A stretch of DNA of 39,653 nucleotides. Source: Erysipelotrichaceae bacterium OttesenSCG-928-M19 (lineage in GTDB: Bacteria; Bacillota_I; Bacilli_A; JAJDGJ01). Position numbers and translations under genes: made by a program. The notes below the pieces were generated by a model. That model saw only the letters and a program-made list of their open reading frames with translations. It was not told where the DNA came from and ran no database searches. The stretch is from NCBI GenBank assembly GCA_030265585.1, contig JAJDGJ010000009.1, forward strand, positions 1 to 39,653, in the 5' to 3' direction. This document shows positions 1 to 7,825 of the stretch, in pieces (position 1 is the first letter of the stretch; every line of letters starts with the position of its first letter).

Positions 1-51
1 ATGTGATATTATATTAAAGCGGACTAAACAATTAGTATGGAGGTAGAAACA

Positions 52-240
52 ATGGCGAAAGTATGTCAATTAAGCGGAAAAAGAGCTTTATCTGGAAATA
101 AAAGATCTCATGCTTTAAATGCATCGAAAAGAAAATGGAATGTAAACTTACAAAAAACGACTGTCATGATTGATGGTAAACCAACAAAAGTTGTAGCAAG
201 TGCTAGAGCAATTAGATCACTTAGAAAAGCAAACGTTTAA
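52..240 (+). CDS. rpmB: 50S ribosomal protein L28
   Basis: [34 protein letters not shown] matches L28; start moved to ATG 52 because TATGGAGG lies just upstream. Confidence 0.95.
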   Translation: MAKVCQLSGKRALSGNKRSHALNASKRKWNVNLQKTTVMIDGKPTKVVASARAIRSLRKANV

Positions 241-241
241 G

Positions 242-268
242 CTATAAGTTAACTACTTATAGTTTTTT
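242..268 (+). terminator. Rho-independent terminator after rpmB
   Basis: CTATAAGT-loop-ACTTATAG followed by TTTTTT. Confidence 0.8.
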
Positions 269-292
269 ATTATTTAAGATGGAGGAATCAAG

Positions 293-625
293 ATGTCTCA
301 ATTACCAAGTTGCCCACAATGCAACTCAACGTATACTTATGAAGATGGCTTTTTCTTAATTTGTCCTGAATGTGGTCATGAGTGGCAACAAGAACAATCA
401 AACAATGATGATAACGTTATTAAGGATGTTAACGGTAATGTTCTAGTTGATGGAGATACTGTTATCATTATTAAAGATTTGAAAGTCAAAGGAAGTTCAA
501 CTTCACTAAAAAAAGGAACTAAGGTTAAAAATATTAGATTAGTTGAAGGAGATCATGATATCAATTGTAAAATTGATGGTTTTGGAGCAATGGAATTAAA
601 ATCAGAGTTTGTAAAAAAAGCATAG
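293..625 (+). CDS. PhnA/YjdM-like zinc-ribbon protein
   Basis: CPQC...CPECGHEW zinc ribbon then [25 protein letters not shown] domain typical of the PhnA/YjdM family. Confidence 0.88.
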   Translation: MSQLPSCPQCNSTYTYEDGFFLICPECGHEWQQEQSNNDDNVIKDVNGNVLVDGDTVIIIKDLKVKGSSTSLKKGTKVKNIRLVEGDHDINCKIDGFGAMELKSEFVKKA

Positions 626-630
626 ACAAT

Positions 631-657
631 AAAACACTTTTAGTTTAAGTGTTTTTT
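631..657 (+). terminator. Rho-independent terminator
   Basis: AAAACACTT / AAGTGTTTT stem followed by T-run. Confidence 0.8.
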
Positions 658-689
658 TGATTATTTATGTACACATCTTTACGATAAAC

Positions 690-698
690 TGCTATAAT
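690..698 (+). promoter_or_regulatory. Extended -10 promoter element for the 46-aa zinc-ribbon ORF
   Basis: TGCTATAAT upstream of AGGAGGTG RBS and ATG 721. Confidence 0.5.
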
Positions 699-720
699 AA
701 TAATGATAGGAGGTGTCTTT

Positions 721-861
721 ATGATTTATAATGCAGGTGAAAAACCAGGTGTTGGAACTTATGTTTGCACAGTATGTCAATATGAAGTAGAAATAAAAGA
801 TGCAAATGAGGAATTACCAATCTGCCCAGTATGTGGTGTTGAAACATACGAAAAGAAATAA
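721..861 (+). CDS. Small rubredoxin/zinc-ribbon-like protein (46 aa), absent from the ORF track
   Basis: Own translation MIYNAGEKPGVGTYVCTVCQYEVEIKDANEELPICPVCGVETYEKK*; two CxxC knuckles; RBS AGGAGG upstream. Confidence 0.85.
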   Translation: MIYNAGEKPGVGTYVCTVCQYEVEIKDANEELPICPVCGVETYEKK

Positions 862-872
862 TAAACAAGAAG

Positions 873-901
873 AAAACAAGATGAATGTTCATCTTGTTTT
901 T
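873..901. terminator. Bidirectional terminator between convergent genes
   Basis: AAAACAAGATGAA-TGT-TTCATCTTGTTTT perfect stem. Confidence 0.85.
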
Positions 902-2120
902 ATTTTCTTAATTTAACTTGTCTTTTATTAATTGCTTTATTTTTTTTATTTAATTTGTAATAATATGACTTTGTTGGTTTACCTTTTTTATAATAAGTAA
1001 TATAATAATACTTCTTATTTTTCTTTGTTTGTTTGTATTCTTTAATACTATAAAGCTTTAATAAATGTTCGTTTGGTTTTGGCGCCTCACGATAAATCTT
1101 TCTTTGAAAAAGCTTTCCTTTTTTATAATAATATTTTTTCTTCCAATCTTTTGCTTTAGTAAGATCAGGATCAGTATTTTTTGTAATAAAATGATACTTT
1201 TTCTTTCCTTTAGAATAGCCAATTTCATGTTCAATATCATAAGCCTTATAACTATTATAAATATTTTTATAAACTATTTTACCATTGTTATACATATAAT
1301 ATTTTTCCTGATCAAATTTCTTATGTTTTTCCCAACTAGATCTATATAAGATAGCTCCTAACGTATTGTAAGTATATTCGATGCTTTTTTTAGGACTTTC
1401 AATACCATATCTAGCATATTTGCCATTATTTTGTAAGGTCATAGTATAAACCTTATTCTTATTTGATTCATCATAATAAGTCATACTATAGTCAGCATTA
1501 GCTTCCTTATTACTACTAGATTTCTCGACAATCACATTTTTGCTTACCTTATTTTCTGTTTTACTTGTTAATGTTTTTTGATTTTTTGGTAAAACTCTTT
1601 TATCCCATAAGCCATATGAATTAATAAAGTAATATGATTTTTGTTTGTTTGTAGTAGCGATATCAATAAAGGTTGCATAGTATTCCTTACTATTTTTTAA
1701 ACGTTCACCTTGAATACCAGTTTTTTTAAGTTGTGTGTTTTTATATAAAACAACCTTTTTAAAAGTGTTTCTCTTACCTTTTAATGAATCGGAACAGCCG
1801 ATTCCAGTGGTGTATAAAATATTATCCTCAGTCAAAATATAAGTAACTCTCTCATCTAAATAATAATCAATGATTTTTTTGTTTTCAATTAAATCATTTA
1901 TCAATATTTTATTTCCAATACTAATATCCTTATTAGTTCCATTACCTAAATTTCCATTTTTATTTGTTCCATAAACTTCTAGAGTTTTTTTCTCTTCATC
2001 ATAAATACTAATTACTTTTTTGTTCGACAAATTTTGTCCATTATCTTTGGCATTTATATTAATATTAAAATTAATAAATAATCCAAAACATATTATTACT
2101 ATAAAATGTCTCTTCATCAT
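900..2120 (-). CDS. Secreted protein with one recognisable RCC1-like motif and Lys/Tyr-rich basic C-terminal domain
   Basis: Signal peptide MMKRHFIVIICFGLFINFNININA; RCC1-like LEVYGTNKNGNLGNGT; C-term KKYYYITYYKKGKPTKSYYYKLNKKNK. Confidence 0.75.
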   Translation of the reverse strand: MMKRHFIVIICFGLFINFNININAKDNGQNLSNKKVISIYDEEKKTLEVYGTNKNGNLGNGTNKDISIGNKILINDLIENKKIIDYYLDERVTYILTEDNILYTTGIGCSDSLKGKRNTFKKVVLYKNTQLKKTGIQGERLKNSKEYYATFIDIATTNKQKSYYFINSYGLWDKRVLPKNQKTLTSKTENKVSKNVIVEKSSSNKEANADYSMTYYDESNKNKVYTMTLQNNGKYARYGIESPKKSIEYTYNTLGAILYRSSWEKHKKFDQEKYYMYNNGKIVYKNIYNSYKAYDIEHEIGYSKGKKKYHFITKNTDPDLTKAKDWKKKYYYKKGKLFQRKIYREAPKPNEHLLKLYSIKEYKQTKKNKKYYYITYYKKGKPTKSYYYKLNKKNKAINKRQVKLRK

Positions 2121-2182
2121 AACCATCTCCCTAAGTAATTGTTTCTTTCCTTTAGTATACCTTATTTTATAGTATAGTCAAT

Positions 2183-2226
2183 AAAAAAAGATTTAGCTGA
2201 CAAAACAAATTTTGTCGTAAATCTTT
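2183..2226 (-). terminator. Terminator of recA
   Basis: AAAGATTTA...TAAATCTTT with nested GACAAAA/TTTTGTC, followed on the minus strand by a T-run. Confidence 0.8.
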
Positions 2227-2232
2227 CTTATT

Positions 2233-3234
2233 TTATTCAGTTTCAGGATTTAATAATTTTTCTCTAATTTTTTGATTTAACATTTCACAAAATTCAGGAT
2301 TATCAGCTAAGTACTTTTTAACATTTTCACGTCCTTGGCCAATCTTTTCACCTTCATATGAATACCATGCTCCAGATTTTTCAATTATTTCAAGTTCAGC
2401 ACCAACATCTACTAGCTCACCAGTTTTTGAAATACCTTCACCATACATTATATCAACTTGAGCTGTTTTGAAAGGTGGAGCAACTTTATTTTTTACTATT
2501 TTAATATTAGTACGGTTCCCAACAATATCTGTACCGTTTTTAATCGCTTCACTTTTTCTAACTTCAAGACGTACTGATGAATAGAATTTTAAGGCACGCC
2601 CTCCTGGTGTTGTTTCAGGATTTCCAAACATAATACCAATTTTTTCTCTAAGTTGATTAATAAATATAATAGTACACTCAGATTTATTTAATAAGCCACT
2701 AAGCTTTCTCATTGCTTTTGACATTAAACGAGCTTGTAAGCCTATTGTTTGATCGCTCATCTCACCATCTAATTCAACTTGAGGAACTAAAGCTGCTACT
2801 GAATCAACTACAATTAAGTCAATCGCCTGAGAGCTCACTAGAATCTCAGCTATTTCTAAAGCTTGTTCACCACTATCTGGTTGCGATAAAATTAATTCAT
2901 CAATATTTACTCCTAAATTCTTAGCATAAACTGGATCAATCGCATGCTCTGCATCAATGAAAGCTGCTTTTTTTCCTTGTTTTTGAACTTCAGCTATGGC
3001 ATGTAAACTAAAAGTTGTCTTTCCACTTGATTCAGGTCCATAAATTTCAATAATTCTTCCTTGTGGATAGCCCCCAATTCCTAGAGCTAAATCTACTGTT
3101 AATGAACCTGATGGAATGACTCCAATATCAACATGTGTTCGCTCTCCTAAAACCATTATGGCACCTTCACCATATTGTTTTTTTATTTGTTTTAGCGATG
3201 CTTCCAATTTAGCATCCATTTTTGTATCAGACAT
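2233..3234 (-). CDS. recA: Recombinase RecA
   Basis: GPESSGKTT Walker A, full-length RecA similarity ([28 protein letters not shown]). Confidence 0.99.
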   Translation of the reverse strand: MSDTKMDAKLEASLKQIKKQYGEGAIMVLGERTHVDIGVIPSGSLTVDLALGIGGYPQGRIIEIYGPESSGKTTFSLHAIAEVQKQGKKAAFIDAEHAIDPVYAKNLGVNIDELILSQPDSGEQALEIAEILVSSQAIDLIVVDSVAALVPQVELDGEMSDQTIGLQARLMSKAMRKLSGLLNKSECTIIFINQLREKIGIMFGNPETTPGGRALKFYSSVRLEVRKSEAIKNGTDIVGNRTNIKIVKNKVAPPFKTAQVDIMYGEGISKTGELVDVGAELEIIEKSGAWYSYEGEKIGQGRENVKKYLADNPEFCEMLNQKIREKLLNPETE

Positions 3235-3278
3235 TTATTTTCCTCCTTTATATTATTAGCTCACTATTTAATAATTCC

Positions 3279-3854
3279 TTATTTTCTTAATGTATCTCTA
3301 TTTTTTATAAAATAATCAATTCCTGAAGCTACTGAAATAAAAGTAGTCAAATAAATTAAATATAATAACCAATTGGCTAAGGCTACATCAGGAAAAGCAA
3401 ATAGTAAAATTAAACATATTGTGACCATCTGAAAGACTGTTTTTAACTTACCATATTTACTTGCTGCCACAACAATATTGTTTTCCACACAAATTAAACG
3501 CAAAGCATCAACAATAGTATCTCTTGAAATCATTAAAATTGTTACTAATACTGGAATATGGTTAGTTGCAGTAAAGAAAATCAGCAAAGTATTAACCAGT
3601 AATTTGTCAGCTACAGGATCAAGAAATTTACCTAAATTAGTAATCGTATTCGTTGTTCGTGCAATATGACCATCAACTGCATCTGATAAAGCAGCTATTG
3701 CAAAAATTACTAAAGCAATTAAATAAGGTAGATACATTTTAAAACCAAATAAAGCAATGCTGTAATAATTTTGATAGGGAAATAATAAAACTATCAAAAT
3801 TAACGGAATTAATATAATTCTAAAAATTGTTATTTTTGTTGCTGTATTTAACAT
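3279..3854 (-). CDS. pgsA: CDP-diacylglycerol-glycerol-3-phosphate 3-phosphatidyltransferase
   Basis: CDP-alcohol phosphatidyltransferase motif DAVDGHIARTTNTITNLGKFLDPVADK; start set after AAGGTGG RBS. Confidence 0.95.
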   Translation of the reverse strand: MLNTATKITIFRIILIPLILIVLLFPYQNYYSIALFGFKMYLPYLIALVIFAIAALSDAVDGHIARTTNTITNLGKFLDPVADKLLVNTLLIFFTATNHIPVLVTILMISRDTIVDALRLICVENNIVVAASKYGKLKTVFQMVTICLILLFAFPDVALANWLLYLIYLTTFISVASGIDYFIKNRDTLRK

Positions 3855-3925
3855 ATTATAAACCACCTTAAATTATGAAACCCCAACTTACTAGTTGAGG
3901 TTATTAATAACTATTTCAACACTTT

Positions 3926-5401
3926 TTACATAAAGTTACTCCACACAAAGTATCCTAAATATATTAATAATAGAATAATAAAGATAAATAAAGCATAGTC
4001 AACTATTTTATCCTTCTTTATTTTCTTAGCATCCTTTTCATCAATTTCAATTTTTGAATCGCCTAATGCTTTAGCAATTTTTAAATCCATTGATGTTTTT
4101 GTTAAATCCTGAGTAATTGCTTGTAAATCTTGTTCAGAATCTAAGTTCTTTTCTAATTCATTCAAAATTTGATCATTACTTTGACTAACTTCTTCGATTG
4201 TAAACTCAGGACGTGCCTCCACTGGATTAGTTTCAATAACTTTATCAATTTCAACAACTTTCTCAATATTTTCGCTAGGCTCAACTGGCATTTGAGCATC
4301 TGTCATAATATTATCATTAACTGGTAAGGTTTCTTCATTAATCGGCAAAGATGCCTCACTAGCATTAGAAACTGTTTCGATTTCTATACCATTAGTTAAA
4401 TCAATAACAGCAGTAGAATCTAAGATAGAATCTCTGTTTTCATTAAAGAAATTATTTGTTGGATGTTCGGCAACAGTATCAAGTTCAGAAATATCATCTT
4501 TGGTTGCCTCAACATCATCATTAATCTTTTGAATATCATCTAAAAGTGAGTTGTTCAATAAGTTTGGATCTTCCTCAGCTTTTAACTCAGTATTGTTTTC
4601 AGGTTCAAGTTGTTCTTCAACCTCTTGAAAAGTTGGTGATTGCAGAAAAGATTCTGTAAATGATGGCTGAACAACATCTTCTCTTTCAGGTGATTCTAAG
4701 AAAGATTCTGTAAATGATGGTTGCATATTTGTTTCATTTACTTCAACAGGGTTTATAGCATCATTTAAATTTGTCATAGCAACATCATCGTTAACAAGAC
4801 TAGTATCATCTTCTTTAGCACTAATTAAATCATCTAGCATTTGATTAGCCAAAATCTCATCTGGAATAGTCTCTTCTTCGTTACCTAGATTATTAGTATC
4901 TATTGGAGTCGCTTCTTCAAAGTACTCATTTAAATCAACTTCAACATTTTTATTGATTTCATCAATTAATTGATTAATTTCCTCATTTTCTATTTCCGGT
5001 TGTAACTGCTCTTCAATTATTTCAGTATTAACTTGTGATACTTCACCAACTGGATCTTTTTGAATTGGCTTAACATCATAATCTTGTAAATATTTTTTTA
5101 CGATGTTTGGATCCATTTGTGTCTTGATTGGTTTTTCCTTAACCTCTACCGGATTTTCAATAAAATCCTTTATATCTGCTTGAAGATCATTTAAAACATC
5201 ATTCTTATTCAATTTTAATAAATCAGCATAACTACCGACAAAGACTTGTTGATAAAATTCCTGATTCTTAAAAAATGAGAAATCACCATTCTCTATAGCT
5301 TCAATATAAATTTTTTGCACCTTTGTTGCCTTAACAACTTCATCTATTGACATCCCCTGCGCTAGACGCTGTTCTTTCAATAAATTTCCCACACTATTCA
5401 T
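3926..5401 (-). CDS. RodZ-like HTH protein with long acidic linker and C-terminal TM anchor
   Basis: N-term MNSVGNLLKEQRLAQGMSIDEVVKATKVQKIYIEAIENGDF is a RodZ-type HTH_25; located next to pgsA/recA; single TM at the extreme C-terminus. Confidence 0.8.
   Translation of the reverse strand: MNSVGNLLKEQRLAQGMSIDEVVKATKVQKIYIEAIENGDFSFFKNQEFYQQVFVGSYADLLKLNKNDVLNDLQADIKDFIENPVEVKEKPIKTQMDPNIVKKYLQDYDVKPIQKDPVGEVSQVNTEIIEEQLQPEIENEEINQLIDEINKNVEVDLNEYFEEATPIDTNNLGNEEETIPDEILANQMLDDLISAKEDDTSLVNDDVAMTNLNDAINPVEVNETNMQPSFTESFLESPEREDVVQPSFTESFLQSPTFQEVEEQLEPENNTELKAEEDPNLLNNSLLDDIQKINDDVEATKDDISELDTVAEHPTNNFFNENRDSILDSTAVIDLTNGIEIETVSNASEASLPINEETLPVNDNIMTDAQMPVEPSENIEKVVEIDKVIETNPVEARPEFTIEEVSQSNDQILNELEKNLDSEQDLQAITQDLTKTSMDLKIAKALGDSKIEIDEKDAKKIKKDKIVDYALFIFIILLLIYLGYFVWSNFM
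4635..4723 (-). repeat. Intragenic direct repeat, about 35 bp with 54-bp period
   Basis: GGTGATT...AAAGATTCTGTAAATGATGG(C/T)TG at 4635-4669 and 4689-4723; encodes QPSFTESFL(E/Q)SP twice. Confidence 0.85.
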
Positions 5402-5478
5402 GTAATCACCTCTTGAGTTTAACTTGTTTATTCATATTTGATTATACCATATTATTATTTAACTACACAACAACATTA

Positions 5479-6417
5479 CTATAACATATTTTTTCTTTTA
5501 AGAATTAAATAAATAACTGCTGTTAAGCATACTGAGAAAAATGAGACAAATCCAGTCGATTGAAATATTGCTGGTAATACCTCTAAATTTAAGTTTATTC
5601 CATAAAAACTAAAAATCATTGTTGGAACAGTTAATAAGATTGTAACACTAGCTAAGATTTTCATCGTATTATTCAAATTATTTGAAATCAAACTTGAAAA
5701 CGCTTCTCTTAATCCCACAATAACTCCAATATTAATATCTGTCATATCGATCCCTTGGTTAATTTCAATTAATGTATCTTCTAACAAATCGCTGTCATCT
5801 TCAAAGCGATGCACCCATTGAAAACGATTTAATTTTTTTAAGACACTCTCATTAGAACGTAGTGCAGATTTAAAATATACTAACGTTTTTTCTAATGATA
5901 ATAACTCAACAATTGCTTTGTTATCTGGCGATTTAGTCATTCTTTGTTCAATCTCTAAAGAAATTTTATCAATTTTTTGTAAAGCTTTTAAGTATTCTTG
6001 CGCCATATAATACATTATTTGAATCAATAGTTTATTTTTACGTAAAGTTGAAACTATTCTGATATTTCGATTAACCAAATTATTGATACAACTTACACTT
6101 TGCGGAGCAATCGTAATAACATAATCATCTAGAATAACAACTCCTAAAGGCACCGTATCATAATATAAGTTTAATTCATCATCAAATGATTCGTTTACAA
6201 CATTAACCACAATCAAGTATTGATTATCTTCTCTTTCTAAACGAGGCATCTCTTCTAAATCAAGTGATGCACTCAAAAAATCGTAGTGGCACTGTGTCTT
6301 CTTAAAAACCTGCATCATCTCTTCTTTAGTTGGGTCCTCTAAATGAATCCAACAATCTGGTTCAATTTGCGTAATAGAATCTAACTTTATCCCATTGTTT
6401 TTATAAATATTAAGCAC
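5479..6417 (-). CDS. corA: CorA-family divalent cation transporter (2-TM-GxN type, GIN variant)
   Basis: Two C-terminal TMs with FSFYGINLNLEVLP at the signature position; CorA-like cytoplasmic domain. Confidence 0.88.
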   Translation of the reverse strand: MLNIYKNNGIKLDSITQIEPDCWIHLEDPTKEEMMQVFKKTQCHYDFLSASLDLEEMPRLEREDNQYLIVVNVVNESFDDELNLYYDTVPLGVVILDDYVITIAPQSVSCINNLVNRNIRIVSTLRKNKLLIQIMYYMAQEYLKALQKIDKISLEIEQRMTKSPDNKAIVELLSLEKTLVYFKSALRSNESVLKKLNRFQWVHRFEDDSDLLEDTLIEINQGIDMTDINIGVIVGLREAFSSLISNNLNNTMKILASVTILLTVPTMIFSFYGINLNLEVLPAIFQSTGFVSFFSVCLTAVIYLILKRKNML

Positions 6418-6444
6418 TCTACCACCACCTTATTATTTCTTAAA

Positions 6445-6806
6445 TATCTAAATATCATAAGCCATGTTCTGTTCTCTAATTTAGAGCGACAATCATTTAT
6501 CTATGTATTACTACATCCTAGTATAAGTTCATTTCCCTATAACTAAGTGCCCCTACCATAATTTGGGTTTCTCTTTTGTGGGGTTTACCTCGTTCCATTT
6601 AAAGAGTTTCCTCCTTAACTTCGTCACTGTGGCACTTTTACAGACGCCATCCCTATCGATTGACTTAGGATTTTGTTCAGCCTTCAGTATTACTACTGAC
6701 TAGATTTATTGTTTCATCTAGCACAATCACTACAAACATCGCAGTTTGTAAGAGCATGGACTTTCCTCTATAATCTAAAATTACAGCGATTGTCTCAATT
6801 TAGATA
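6445..6806 (-). ncRNA. rnpB: RNase P RNA (Firmicutes type)
   Basis: Minus strand contains GAGGAAAGTCCATGCTC near the 5' end and AGAACAGAACATGGCTTATG near the 3' end; ends pair as TATCTAAAT/ATTTAGATA (P1). Confidence 0.95.
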
Positions 6807-6816
6807 TTTTATCCTC

Positions 6817-7140
6817 TTATTTTTCTTGATTATATACTTCTTGTTCTAACTTAGATAATCTTTTTAAAATATCAATGGTATTAATTTGTTCTGTTGGTAC
6901 CATTTCATTTGAAACAACTTGATTTTTAAGTGTCTCATCAATTTCTTTGATTAAATCTTCATTAGTTTTTTGTAATGCTCTAATATGTTCCTTATATTCA
7001 GCAACAATTTTTTCAAACAATAAATAATCCTCATAGACAATATCTAAAAAGACATCAACTTGTTTAGCTGAATAACCCTTGATATCAACATCAAATTCTT
7101 TATCTAAGATTACTTCACTATTTAATTTCAATTGTTCCAT
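6817..7140 (-). CDS. gpsB: Cell division protein GpsB (DivIVA-like)
   Basis: DivIVA N-term (LDKEFDVDIKGYSAKQVDVFLDIVYEDY), coiled coil; conserved gpsB-rnpB / recU-pbp synteny. Confidence 0.92.
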   Translation of the reverse strand: MEQLKLNSEVILDKEFDVDIKGYSAKQVDVFLDIVYEDYLLFEKIVAEYKEHIRALQKTNEDLIKEIDETLKNQVVSNEMVPTEQINTIDILKRLSKLEQEVYNQEK

Positions 7141-7248
7141 TTTATCACCTCTTATTATATTGTCATTATCCTTATATATTATACATTTTTACGAAAGTGT
7201 TTTCAAGTGAAAGTATTTCATTTATAATATAAAAAAGGAGTGTTGAAG

Positions 7249-7821
7249 ATGATTAACTATCCAAATCAAAAAAAAGAAGGAACTAATAATAATAAAAATG
7301 ATAATAGTTCTAATCGTGGAATGTCATTAGAACAAGATTTAGACTATACTAACAAATATTATTTACATCATAATATTGCGAATATTCATAAAAAACCCAC
7401 CCCAATTCAAATTGTTAAAGTAGATTATCCCAAAAGACAAGCAGCTAAAATAACTGAAGCCTACTTTAAGCTGCCTTCAACAACAGATTACAATGGTATC
7501 TATCAAGGAAAATACCTTGATTTTGAGGCAAAAGAGACAAGAAACAAAACAAAATTTATCTTTACTAATATCCATAAGCATCAAATAGAACACTTAAAAA
7601 GTGTTATCTATCATGGTGGGATTGCTTTTTTCATTATTAAATTTACTTCATTTAATGAGGTCTATTTACTTAGTGCACAAATTGTGATTGATGCGATAAA
7701 TAGTGGCGCTAAATCATTAAGTTATGATATAATTAACGCCGAAGGTTTTTTAATAAAACAAGGTTATCAACCACGTCTTGATTATTTAAAAGCAATCGAT
7801 CAATTAATAAATTTGAGGTGA
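7249..7821 (+). CDS. recU: Holliday junction resolvase RecU
   Basis: [39 protein letters not shown] motifs; AAAGGAG RBS before ATG 7249. Confidence 0.96.
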   Translation: MINYPNQKKEGTNNNKNDNSSNRGMSLEQDLDYTNKYYLHHNIANIHKKPTPIQIVKVDYPKRQAAKITEAYFKLPSTTDYNGIYQGKYLDFEAKETRNKTKFIFTNIHKHQIEHLKSVIYHGGIAFFIIKFTSFNEVYLLSAQIVIDAINSGAKSLSYDIINAEGFLIKQGYQPRLDYLKAIDQLINLR

Positions 7822-7825
7822 AACA

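Noticed and set aside
1065-1349. Plus-strand 94-aa ORF
   Set aside because: Antisense to the RCC1-like secreted gene; Phe/Ile-rich translation expected from the reverse of Lys/Asn-rich coding sequence; no RBS support
2712-2924. Plus-strand ORF inside recA
   Set aside because: Antisense to recA; shadow ORF
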